A stretch of DNA of 8,790 bases, taken from positions 1-8,790 of the forward strand of contig JAEWDG010000024.1 in the NCBI GenBank assembly GCA_023390215.1. The letters run 5' to 3'. Position numbers and translations under genes: made by a program. The stretch's first letter is position 1; each line of letters opens with the position of its first letter. This document shows positions 1-7,171 of the stretch, piece by piece. The notes beneath the pieces were generated by a model. The model ran no database searches. It saw nothing but the letters and a program-made list of their open reading frames with translations, and was not told the DNA's origin. This stretch comes from Bacteroidota bacterium (GTDB lineage Bacteria > Bacteroidota > Bacteroidia > Chitinophagales > Chitinophagaceae).

Positions 1-2466
1 AATCTGCTGCAGGACGTTACACTTGAATCTAATAAAGTACAGATCAAAGAAGACACTGTATCTTATCTGATCGACAGTACCATGTATCGCAAAAATGATA
101 ATGTGGAGGAAGTGCTGAAGAAACTGCCAGGCGTTACTGTTGACAAAGACGGAACGGTTACGGCCCAGGGCAAGCAGGTAACCAAGGTTAAAGTGAATGG
201 CAAAGATTTTTTCAATGGTGATGTAACAACCGCTACAAGAGAACTGAATGCGGATATGGTTGACCGTATTCAGATCATTGACGATTATGGCGACCAGGCG
301 GCTTTTACGGGAATCAAAGACGGTGATCCTTCCAAAACGCTGAACATCGATTTGAAGAAGGACAGGAACAAGGGCTATTTTGGAAATGTTACTGCGGGTG
401 CGGGCACAGAAAAGCGCTACCTTGGAAAATTATCGCTGAACATTTTTCAGAATAATAAACAGATCTCTGTTATCGGAAACCTGAATAATACCAATGCCAA
501 TACATTTGATTTTGGCGGGATGGGATTAAGCCCGGCCATGGCGAATATGGTGGGTGGCGCGATACGAAGTTTTGGATTCTTACGCGGAGGCAATATTTCC
601 GGATTGGGCCTGAACGATGGAATATCGACCAATAAATCTATCGGGCTAAACTACCGGGATCAATGGGGTGCAAAAGTTTCCGTATACGGCAGCTATAGTT
701 ATTCGCATAAAAATACATTTACGGATAAACAGATCTCGCAGCAGAATTTTTTCGCGGAAACCAGCAATCTTAATAATCAGAACCTTACTGACCGCACGGC
801 GAATGACAACCACCGGTTTAATTTCAATATTGAATACCGGATCGACTCAATGAATTACGTGAAGATCAGTCCCGGTTTCACTTACAACCATGCAACGGAG
901 TCCAGCAATACCATATTTTCTTACAGAGATACAGCGGGGAGAAAGACAAATGACGGAAGAACAGATCAGTATGTAACCAATAATTCACCTTCGTTCAACG
1001 GAAGTATTTTATTCAATCATAAATTCAGAAAAAAAGGAAGAAACCTGAGCATTTTCGCATCCGGTAATTCCAGCCAGACAGATAACGGTACGGACTATTC
1101 GAATTTAATGAATATTTACACGCCATTCGGATTGTTTGATACCACACTTAATCAATTTATCGATCAGTCGAACCGGAACAGCAATTACAGTGTACGCGGA
1201 TCTTATATTGAGCCGCTTGACAAAAAGCGAAGCCTTGAATTCAGCTATGGATATACCCATCAGTTCACAGGCAACGACCTCCGCACATACCAAATAGACC
1301 AGGTTAGTTCTGCGAGGCTTTATGTAGACAGCCTGAGTAATATTTATGCTAACAATTATGAAACGCACCGCATTGGTTTTAATTTCAGAACCAATGAAAA
1401 GAAATTCAATTATACCATAGGATTGGCTGTTCAGCCTGCAACCATCAAAAGCAATTCGGAAACAGGAAAATATGAATACACGCAGCACCTGGTGAATTAT
1501 TACCCGGTTGTACGTCTGGCGTATAATTTTTCAAGAAGCCGCTCGCTGAATATCAATTATAATGGAAGTACCAACCAGCCAGGTTATCAGCAATTGCAAC
1601 CTGTTACAGACTACAGTAATCCGCAATACCTCACAGTAGGAAATCCTGATCTGCGACCGGAATTTAATAACACGTTCAGCATGAGATATAACAACTTCGA
1701 TTTCATTACAGGCGATGTGTTTTTCTCAAATATCAGTTTCTCGTTTACGCAGGACAAGATCGTAAGCAATACATTTAACAAAGGGCCCGGTGTGCAGGAA
1801 ACCCGGTACCTCAATACAAATGGATATTATACAGTATTTGGATTTTATAACTATTCCAAACCTTTCAGCAACAGGAAATATGTAATCAATTACGGAGGAA
1901 ATGTGACGTACTTCAATAATATCTCTTACCTGGAAAATCAAAAGAACAGGGGTGCGAACTGGTTACTCAGCCAGAGATTGAGTTCTGATATCAAGATTAA
2001 AAAATGGCTGGAAACAACGATTGGTGGATCTTATAGTTTGAACAGTACGCATTATAGCCTTCAAAAAGCGCTGAATAATGATGCGAGCACCTGGACTTTA
2101 CAAAATTCATCCAGATTATTCCTTCCGAAGAATTTTCGTGTGAATTACGACATGGAGAAGAACTTCAACAAAGGATTTGCAAATGCTGTAAATGCGGCGC
2201 CGTTCATTATAAACGCAGGTATTGAAAAATCTTTTGGCAAAAAAGAACAGTTTGCACTGCAACTCCAGGGATTTGATTTGCTGAACGAGAACCAAAATAT
2301 TTCCAGATCTGTTACAGCCAGTGCAATTACGGATTCGAGGGTTAACCGTTTGAGGCGATATTATTTATTAACTGCTGTTTACCGGTTGAACAAATTTTCC
2401 GGTGCAGGATCCGGCAGACCAATGATGCCCGGTATGATGAGAGGGCCCGGCGGTAGCTTCCAGTAA
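1..2466 (+). CDS. Outer-membrane beta-barrel / TonB-dependent receptor-like protein, 5' truncated by window edge
   Basis: The reading frame is open from the first base, so the start lies outside the window. 821 residues are visible, and the first internal ATG (position 82) is not the real start. Visible residues about 25-100 form a plug-like region with the hallmark VEEVLKKLPGV and, further on, VKVNGKDFFNGD and ADMVDRIQIIDDYGDQA. This is the pattern of Bacteroidota barrels grouped as OMP_b-brl_3 / TonB-receptor-like. The remainder is a long run of alternating, aromatic-rich beta-strand sequence typical of a 22-stranded-type barrel, with repeated Asn-rich loops. The last strand reads YYLLTAVYRLNKF and is followed by a short Gly/Met/Pro tail containing MMPGMMRGPGG, a tail style common in this family. 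A signal peptide and a carboxypeptidase-regulatory-like domain are expected upstream but cannot be seen. It probably sits in the outer membrane. No substrate can be inferred, and no SusD-like partner follows; the next gene is convergent gyrA. Confidence 0.9.
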   Translation, partial: NLLQDVTLESNKVQIKEDTVSYLIDSTMYRKNDNVEEVLKKLPGVTVDKDGTVTAQGKQVTKVKVNGKDFFNGDVTTATRELNADMVDRIQIIDDYGDQAAFTGIKDGDPSKTLNIDLKKDRNKGYFGNVTAGAGTEKRYLGKLSLNIFQNNKQISVIGNLNNTNANTFDFGGMGLSPAMANMVGGAIRSFGFLRGGNISGLGLNDGISTNKSIGLNYRDQWGAKVSVYGSYSYSHKNTFTDKQISQQNFFAETSNLNNQNLTDRTANDNHRFNFNIEYRIDSMNYVKISPGFTYNHATESSNTIFSYRDTAGRKTNDGRTDQYVTNNSPSFNGSILFNHKFRKKGRNLSIFASGNSSQTDNGTDYSNLMNIYTPFGLFDTTLNQFIDQSNRNSNYSVRGSYIEPLDKKRSLEFSYGYTHQFTGNDLRTYQIDQVSSARLYVDSLSNIYANNYETHRIGFNFRTNEKKFNYTIGLAVQPATIKSNSETGKYEYTQHLVNYYPVVRLAYNFSRSRSLNINYNGSTNQPGYQQLQPVTDYSNPQYLTVGNPDLRPEFNNTFSMRYNNFDFITGDVFFSNISFSFTQDKIVSNTFNKGPGVQETRYLNTNGYYTVFGFYNYSKPFSNRKYVINYGGNVTYFNNISYLENQKNRGANWLLSQRLSSDIKIKKWLETTIGGSYSLNSTHYSLQKALNNDASTWTLQNSSRLFLPKNFRVNYDMEKNFNKGFANAVNAAPFIINAGIEKSFGKKEQFALQLQGFDLLNENQNISRSVTASAITDSRVNRLRRYYLLTAVYRLNKFSGAGSGRPMMPGMMRGPGGSFQ

Positions 2467-2718
2467 GTTCAAAGGGTTCAAGAGGTTCAAGAAGTTCAAT
2501 GTTCAATGTTCAACGAGGTTCAAAAGGTTTAAAAGGTTCAAGAGGTTCAAGAGGTTCAAGAAGTTCAATGTTCAATGTTCGACGGGGTTCAAAAGGTTTA
2601 AAAGGTTCAAGAAGTTCCAGAAGTTCCAGAAGTTCAATGTTCAAGAGGTTCAAAGGGTTCAAGAAGTTCCGGAAGTTCAATGTTCAATGTTCAACGAGGT
2701 TCAAAGGGTTCAAGAATT
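2467..2718. repeat. GTTCAA minisatellite with 69-bp higher-order period
   Basis: Starting at the base after the stop codon of the outer-membrane gene, the DNA is almost wholly built of units beginning GTTCAA (variants GTTTAA, GTTCCA, GTTCGA). Most units are 9 bp (such as GTTCAAGAG, GTTCAAGAA, GTTCAAAAG), mixed with 7-bp GTTCAAT and 10-bp GTTCAACGAG units. The block opening with GTTCAAT begins at 2494, 2563, 2632 and 2675. The first two intervals are exactly 69 bp (two 7-mers, one 10-mer and five 9-mers); the third is a shortened 43-bp copy. The array ends near 2718. There are no unique spacers, so it is not CRISPR. It probably forms the 3' untranslated part of the upstream transcript, or a slippage-prone intergenic filler. 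From memory, similar GTTCAA arrays occur in other Bacteroidota; I could not check this. Confidence 0.95.
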
Positions 2719-2783
2719 CAGCAAGCTTATAATCAACGTGAAAAATTTGTCAGCGTGCAGACATTCATGCTAACGTATTATAG

Positions 2784-2818
2784 AAAAAAAAATCCTACTG
2801 AACCTGCGGGAAAGGATT
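2784..2818 (-). terminator. Possible weak secondary terminator-like hairpin (minus strand)
   Basis: On the minus strand, arms AATCCT (complement of 2813-2818) and AGGATT (complement of 2791-2796) flank a 16-nt loop and are followed directly by a run of T residues (the A-tract at 2784-2792). The stem is only 6 bp with a long loop, so it is weaker than the hairpin at 2962-2987. It could act as a backup for leftward transcription past gyrA. It may equally be chance in AT-rich DNA. Confidence 0.3.
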
Positions 2819-2849
2819 AGTAACTGTTCTAGGGCGCTTTTCTTAATTG

Positions 2850-2863
2850 TCATATCTATATGA
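2850..2863. repeat. Short perfect palindrome
   Basis: TCATAT and ATATGA are perfect 6-bp inverted arms separated by CT. It lies in the gene-free convergent spacer, 23 bp to the left of the larger palindrome at 2887-2921. No promoter or gene start is nearby. It may be a protein-binding site or simply AT-rich sequence. Confidence 0.4.
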
Positions 2864-2880
2864 TTTTCATTTATTTACCT

Positions 2881-2927
2881 TGCTAATTTACCTATAATTA
2901 ACATTATGTTAAATAGGTAAAATTGCA
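2881..2927. repeat. Large AT-rich imperfect palindrome
   Basis: The left arm is TTTACCTAT (2887-2895), a two-base AA bulge (2896-2897), then TTAACAT (2898-2904). A single T (2905) is the centre. The right arm is ATGTTAA (2906-2912) followed by ATAGGTAAA (2913-2921). This gives 16 paired bases with one 2-nt bulge, and looser complementarity extends outward to TGC (2881-2883) and GCA (2925-2927). A further direct copy of ATTTACCT lies at 2873-2880, so the TTTACCT heptamer occurs twice directly and once inverted within 50 bp. There is no T-tract after either arm, so it is not a typical intrinsic terminator. It could be a binding site, a cruciform-forming element or an RNA hairpin in a 3' region. 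Confidence 0.65.
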
Positions 2928-2961
2928 AATCATAAGATCTTTAGCTCCTCTGATAGCATAA

Positions 2962-2987
2962 TAAAAAAAGCTGCCCTAAGGCAGCTT
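2962..2987 (-). terminator. Rho-independent terminator of gyrA
   Basis: On the minus strand, AAGCTGCC pairs perfectly with GGCAGCTT around a TTAG tetraloop (plus-strand positions 2968-2987) and is followed by a T-tract (complement of the A run at 2963-2969). It lies 25 bp past the gyrA stop codon and so fits leftward gyrA transcription. In the rightward direction the hairpin is followed by only TTCTAAG, so it would stop the outer-membrane gene's transcript less well. Confidence 0.88.
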
Positions 2988-3012
2988 CTAAGATGGTTAG
3001 GCTATATTAAAA

Positions 3013-5616
3013 TTATCCGGCAGGATTCGCTTCTGGTTCTGTACCTTCTGCAGAATCGTTATTCAAACCTTCTAAATCGTTTTCAGGAGATTCAAGGTCA
3101 ACATCTGATTCTTCTTTTTCATCCAGTTCCGTTATCGCCGCAATTTCGTCACCTTCATCAACCCGTATGAGTTTAACACCCTGGGTGGCACGACCCTGTT
3201 CTGAAATCTGGCTAACCGACATCCTGATCGTGATCCCTGATACGCAGGTGATCATAAGGTCCTGGCTTTCCGTTACGGTCAAGAGACCAACCAATGCACC
3301 GGTTTTCTCTGTAACATTTAAAGTTTTTACACCTTTACCTCCGCGGTTTGTGATCCGGTAGTTTGGTTCTCCGGTTTCCGGGTCATCGAGTGCGGTACGT
3401 TTGCCATAACCTTTTTCACTTACTACCAGGATGGTTTTTGTTTTATCTTCTTTGTTCACACAAACCATTCCCACCACCTGGTCATTCTCATCATCCACTT
3501 CAATTCCACTCACGCCAATGGCTCCGCGACCTGTTGGGCGAACTTTCTCTTCGTGAAAACGAATTGCGCGGCCTGTTTTCACAGCCATCATGATCTCACA
3601 GTTACCGTCGGTAAGTTTGGCCTCCAGAAGCTGATCTCCTTCATTTATAGTGATTGCATTTACGCCGCTCTGGCGTGGACGGCTGAAATCTTTGAGGTTG
3701 GTTTTTTTGATGATCCCACGCTTGGTACATAGAACGATATAATGCTTATTTACGTATTCTTCATCCTCGAGATTTTTGATGTCGATGATGGCCCGCACTT
3801 TATCATCTGCGGGAATCTGAACCATATTCTGGATCGCTCTTCCCTTGCTTGTTTTATCTCCTTCCGGAATCTGGTAAACCTTGAGCCAGTAACAGCGGCC
3901 TTTTTCCGTGAAGAATAATAAAGTATGGTGCGTTGAAGCCACAAATAAATGTTCTATATAATCTTCCTGCCTTGTCGCACTTCCTTTCGCTCCGCGTCCA
4001 CCGCGTTTTTGCTGACGGTACTCCGTAGCCGAAGTTCGTTTGATATATCCCATGTGGGAAATCGTAACCACTACATCTTCTTCCTCGATCAGATCAAGCA
4101 TGTTGATCTCATCATCCGCATATTCAATTTCGGTACGACGCTGATCACCGAACTTATTTTTTATTTCGATCAGTTCATTTTTGATAATATCGAAACGTAG
4201 ACCTTCATTGGCAAGAATCTCTTTCAATCTTTCTATGGTACGGAGGATTTCTGCATGTTCTTCCCTGATCTTGTCGATCTCCATCCCGGTGAGTCGTTGC
4301 AAACGCAGTTCCAGTACAGCTTTAGCCTGGATTTCACTCATACCAAAATTACTGATCAACCCTTCCTGCGCGATAGATGGGGTTGAACTTTCACGAATCA
4401 GTTTTATCACCGCGTCGAGGTTATCGAGCGCAATAATATAACCTTCAAGTATATGCGCTCTTTCTTCCGCCTTGCGCAATTCAAACTGCGTACGGCGTAC
4501 AACTACTTCGTGGCGGAAATCAACAAACTCGGAGATCAGTTCTCTGAGTGCGAGGATACGGGGCCTTCCTTTTACAAGCGCAACATTGTTGATACCATAA
4601 GAAGTTTGCAGCTCTGAATTCTTATACAGCTGATTAATGGCGACCTGGGCAACAGCATCTTTACGGAGTTCCACGACAATACGTGTACCTTCCTTGTTGT
4701 TACTTTCATTGTTTACATCAGTAATACCATCGATCACTTTTTCTGTGATCAGGTCTCCGATCTTCTGTGTCAGTTCGTCGCGGTTAACCAGGTAAGGAAT
4801 TTCCGTGATCACGATTTTTTCTTTACCACGGCTATCTGTTTCAACGGTCGTTTTTCCGCGGAGCACAACACGTCCGCGCCCGGTATTGTAAGCCGTCTTC
4901 ACCCCTTCCATTCCATAGATGATGCCACCGGTGGGGAAATCAGGAGCTTTGACATATTTCATCAATTCCTCAGAACTGATCTCTTTGTTATCGATATAGG
5001 CAATGCACCCATCCACAACTTCCGACAAATTGTGCGGCATCATGTTAGTGGCCATCCCTACGGCGATACCACTGCTTCCATTCAGCAGCAATTGCGGAAC
5101 GCGTGTAGGCAATACCGTGGGTTCATTAAGGGAATCATCGAAATTGAGCTGGTAATCCACCGTTTCTTTATCGATGTCTTCCATCATCGCTTCTGCGAAT
5201 TTTTCCAGCCTAACTTCGGTGTACCTCATTGCTGCCGGCGGATCGCCATCCTGGCTACCAAAATTTCCCTGGCCATCGATCATTTTATACCGCATCGACC
5301 ATTCCTGGGCCATACGCACCATGGTAAAGTAAATGGATGAGTCGCCATGGGGATGGTATTTACCCATAACCTCTCCCACAATACGTGCTGCTTTTTTGTA
5401 CGGACGATTTGATGTATTTCCGAGTTCATTCATTCCGAATAAAACGCGGCGATGCACAGGTTTTAATCCATCTCTTACATCGGGAAGCGCCCTTCCCACT
5501 ATCACGCTCATCGAATAATCGATATAAGCGGTCTTCATCTGTTCCTCGATGTTTACCGGTATGATCTTGCCCCGGTTATTGAGGTCTTCCCCTTCGTAAT
5601 TTTCCTGATTTTCCAT
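3013..5616 (-). CDS. gyrA: DNA gyrase subunit A
   Basis: Complete 867-residue protein, the normal size for Bacteroidota GyrA. As the breakage-reunion subunit of the A2B2 gyrase it works with GyrB (not in the window) to introduce negative supercoils. The N-terminal winged-helix region carries [14 protein letters not shown] (44-57), HPHGDSS (88-94) and the catalytic AAMRYTEVR (128-136), with Arg131-Tyr132 as the strand-cleaving pair. A coiled-coil and connecting region spans roughly 365-490. The C-terminal beta-pinwheel begins with the GyrA box QKRGGRG (536-542), which separates gyrase from ParC. The protein ends in an acidic, Glu/Asp-rich tail from about 820. In the quinolone region the position of E. 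coli Ser83 is Ser93, but that of Asp87 is Phe97. The ATG at 5614-5616 is the only sensible start and sits in an A-rich context without a Shine-Dalgarno sequence. It is transcribed alone, with its own -7 box upstream and a terminator downstream. Confidence 0.99.
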   Translation of the reverse strand: MENQENYEGEDLNNRGKIIPVNIEEQMKTAYIDYSMSVIVGRALPDVRDGLKPVHRRVLFGMNELGNTSNRPYKKAARIVGEVMGKYHPHGDSSIYFTMVRMAQEWSMRYKMIDGQGNFGSQDGDPPAAMRYTEVRLEKFAEAMMEDIDKETVDYQLNFDDSLNEPTVLPTRVPQLLLNGSSGIAVGMATNMMPHNLSEVVDGCIAYIDNKEISSEELMKYVKAPDFPTGGIIYGMEGVKTAYNTGRGRVVLRGKTTVETDSRGKEKIVITEIPYLVNRDELTQKIGDLITEKVIDGITDVNNESNNKEGTRIVVELRKDAVAQVAINQLYKNSELQTSYGINNVALVKGRPRILALRELISEFVDFRHEVVVRRTQFELRKAEERAHILEGYIIALDNLDAVIKLIRESSTPSIAQEGLISNFGMSEIQAKAVLELRLQRLTGMEIDKIREEHAEILRTIERLKEILANEGLRFDIIKNELIEIKNKFGDQRRTEIEYADDEINMLDLIEEEDVVVTISHMGYIKRTSATEYRQQKRGGRGAKGSATRQEDYIEHLFVASTHHTLLFFTEKGRCYWLKVYQIPEGDKTSKGRAIQNMVQIPADDKVRAIIDIKNLEDEEYVNKHYIVLCTKRGIIKKTNLKDFSRPRQSGVNAITINEGDQLLEAKLTDGNCEIMMAVKTGRAIRFHEEKVRPTGRGAIGVSGIEVDDENDQVVGMVCVNKEDKTKTILVVSEKGYGKRTALDDPETGEPNYRITNRGGKGVKTLNVTEKTGALVGLLTVTESQDLMITCVSGITIRMSVSQISEQGRATQGVKLIRVDEGDEIAAITELDEKEESDVDLESPENDLEGLNNDSAEGTEPEANPAG

Positions 5617-5633
5617 ATTTATTTTGAAGTGCC

Positions 5634-5641
5634 CAAAGGTA
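5634..5641 (-). promoter_or_regulatory. gyrA promoter, Bacteroidota -7 box
   Basis: Read on the minus strand this is TACCTTTG, a perfect match to the Bacteroidota -7 consensus TAnnTTTG. It ends 17 nt before the gyrA ATG, implying a leader of roughly 10 nt. No good -33 TTTG is seen at the usual 19-23 bp spacing; the nearest sequence is a T-rich stretch. The adjacent inverted repeat at 5642-5662 fills the spacer region. Confidence 0.6.
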
Positions 5642-5662
5642 CCGAAAATAGCGCGTTTTCGG
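5642..5662. promoter_or_regulatory. Inverted repeat beside gyrA -7 box (possible operator)
   Basis: CCGAAAA (5642-5648) and TTTTCGG (5656-5662) are perfect 7-bp inverted arms around a 7-base GC-rich centre. The element abuts the TACCTTTG box and lies between the expected -7 and -33 positions of gyrA, where a bound repressor would block polymerase. The regulator is unknown, and the operator role is inferred from position alone. Confidence 0.45.
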
Positions 5663-5753
5663 GCTTAAAATACTGAGAATTACAGCTTGTTTTTTCACAT
5701 TTTAAAAGGTATTGTGGAGAACTTAACAAGCGCGTTCTTTGCGCAGATTTTCC

Positions 5754-5776
5754 ACGCAAACATTAGCTATTTGCGT
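5754..5776. promoter_or_regulatory. Inverted repeat ACGCAAA-N9-TTTGCGT in divergent intergenic region
   Basis: Perfect 7-bp arms at 5754-5760 and 5770-5776 are separated by 9 bases, so arm centres are 16 bp apart. This geometry suits a dimeric DNA-binding protein. It lies about 60 bp upstream of the saccharopine dehydrogenase ATG, and well upstream of the gyrA promoter. It could serve either gene; no regulator is encoded nearby. Confidence 0.4.
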
Positions 5777-5823
5777 AATCGTTCCTTATGTGTTTTCTCC
5801 TTCGCCCGCCACAAATAAAGGGC

Positions 5824-5831
5824 TAACTTGC
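5824..5831 (+). promoter_or_regulatory. Candidate -7 element of the saccharopine dehydrogenase gene
   Basis: TAACTTGC resembles the Bacteroidota TAnnTTTG box with one T missing and ends 5 bp before the ATG at 5837. If used, the transcript would be nearly leaderless. It also argues that the in-frame TTG at 5828 is part of the promoter rather than a start codon. No convincing -33 element is visible. Confidence 0.3.
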
Positions 5832-5836
5832 GCCCC

Positions 5837-7171
5837 ATGATTTCGACTAAAAAACTGCTGATTTTCGGTGCAGGCAAATCTGCGACTTCACTCATCCGGT
5901 ATTTGCTCTCCCATGCCGCTTCCGATAACCTGGAAATAATTGTTGCTGATGCAAATTATAAGCTGGCGGAAGAAAAAATATCGGGCCACCCTTCAGGAAA
6001 GGCGCTGGCTTTGGATATTTCAGATAACAGCGCCAGAAAAGATGTGATCGCTCAGTCAGATATCGTGATCTCGATGATGCCTCCTGCGCTTCATATCCTC
6101 GTAGCAAAGGACTGCCTGGAAGCAGGAAAAAATCTGCTCACTGCTTCTTATGCCGATGATGCGATCCGTGGCCTCGATGCTGAAGTAAGATCAAAAGGCC
6201 TGTTGTTCTTATGTGAAATGGGCCTTGATCCCGGCATCGATCATATGAGCGCGATGCAGATCATTGAACATATCAGTTCGAAAGGCGGAAAAATCACATC
6301 ATTTTTCAGTCATTGCGGTGGGCTGATCGCTCCGGAAAGTGATGACAACCCCTGGCATTATAAGATAACCTGGAACCCGCGCAATGTGGTACTGGCGGGA
6401 AAAGGCGGTGCGAAATATCTCTCCGATGGAATTATGAAAGAAACAGGCTATTTAGACCTGTTTGATGCGTCACGGCAGGTAGCTACCGGTAACGTGGAAA
6501 CGCCATTTTTAAGTTATTACCCCAACCGCGACAGCCTCCCTTATATTGCTTTGTATGGTTTGGATTATTGCAGGGATTTTATGCGCACGACACTCAGGTA
6601 TCCGGATTTTATGCGTGGCTGGAAAACCATGATCGAATATGGCTTTACAGATGAAACTATCCGGTACGAAACGCAGGGATTGAGTCTTGCCGCTTTTTAT
6701 CAAAAACATTTTCAATCCCGAAACCTGACTATAGAACAGGTTGTTGAAAACAACAGTACGGACTTCAGTTCCCAGTTAGAATTTCTGGGATTATATGATC
6801 ATGATACGCTGATCAATATGGGAGAGGTATCCATTATTGACATCATGCAGTTCATCCTGCAAAAAAAGCTGGTACTTCATGAGGAGGACAAGGATCTGGT
6901 TGTGATGATTCATGAGTTCATTTACGAGCTCGATAACAAAAAACATGCGTTGCACAGCTCTCTCTACCTAAAAGGTGACGACCAGTTGCAAACGGCTATG
7001 GCAAAAACTGTGGGTCTTCCTTTGGGTATTGCTGCGCGGATGATTTTACAAAATAAGATCAGGAAAACGGGCGTATGTATTCCATTGGACAAAGAAATTT
7101 ACGAGCCGGTATTATCGGAATTGAAAGCGTTGGGAATTGCTTTTGTTGAATCTGAAAATGAGATCAGCTAA
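5837..7171 (+). CDS. Saccharopine dehydrogenase family protein
   Basis: 444 residues from the ATG at 5837. An upstream in-frame TTG at 5828 would add three residues but overlaps a candidate -7 box. The N-terminus is a Rossmann fold with LLIFGAGKSA (7-16), and VADAN (36-40) ends the second strand; the acidic Asp there hints at NAD rather than NADP (inference). ISMMPP (78-83) and the family signature MGLDPGIDHM (128-137) follow. The C-terminal saccharopine dehydrogenase domain holds HCGGLIAPE (159-167), WNPRNVVLAG (179-188), KDLVVMIHEF (352-361) and a closing region around TGVCIPLDKEIYEP (411-424). The family interconverts saccharopine with glutamate and 2-aminoadipate semialdehyde in lysine degradation or synthesis, in the cytoplasm. 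No lysine-ketoglutarate reductase or aminoadipate gene is adjacent, so the direction and exact substrate are not proven. It overlaps the convergent sirtuin gene by 8 bp and is divergent from gyrA. Confidence 0.9.
   Translation: MISTKKLLIFGAGKSATSLIRYLLSHAASDNLEIIVADANYKLAEEKISGHPSGKALALDISDNSARKDVIAQSDIVISMMPPALHILVAKDCLEAGKNLLTASYADDAIRGLDAEVRSKGLLFLCEMGLDPGIDHMSAMQIIEHISSKGGKITSFFSHCGGLIAPESDDNPWHYKITWNPRNVVLAGKGGAKYLSDGIMKETGYLDLFDASRQVATGNVETPFLSYYPNRDSLPYIALYGLDYCRDFMRTTLRYPDFMRGWKTMIEYGFTDETIRYETQGLSLAAFYQKHFQSRNLTIEQVVENNSTDFSSQLEFLGLYDHDTLINMGEVSIIDIMQFILQKKLVLHEEDKDLVVMIHEFIYELDNKKHALHSSLYLKGDDQLQTAMAKTVGLPLGIAARMILQNKIRKTGVCIPLDKEIYEPVLSELKALGIAFVESENEIS

Noticed and set aside
1105..1488. 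127-codon minus-strand frame inside the outer-membrane gene
   Set aside because: It is a shadow of the real plus-strand coding sequence. It has no recognisable family and no promoter context.
2467..2718. CRISPR array
   Set aside because: Units are 7-10 bp with no unique spacers of regular length, and no cas genes are present.
2499..2732. 77-codon plus-strand frame rich in Gly-Ser-Arg-Lys
   Set aside because: It is a translation of the GTTCAA minisatellite. The 69-bp period is divisible by three, which keeps the frame open; there is no independent sign of coding.
3013..5616. ParC (topoisomerase IV subunit A) instead of GyrA
   Set aside because: An intact GyrA box QKRGGRG at residues 536-542 and the full-length C-terminal pinwheel identify gyrase.
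5828..5836. TTG start for the saccharopine dehydrogenase
   Set aside because: It adds only three residues, lies inside a candidate -7 element, and the ATG at 5837 gives the standard N-terminus just before the Rossmann glycine motif.
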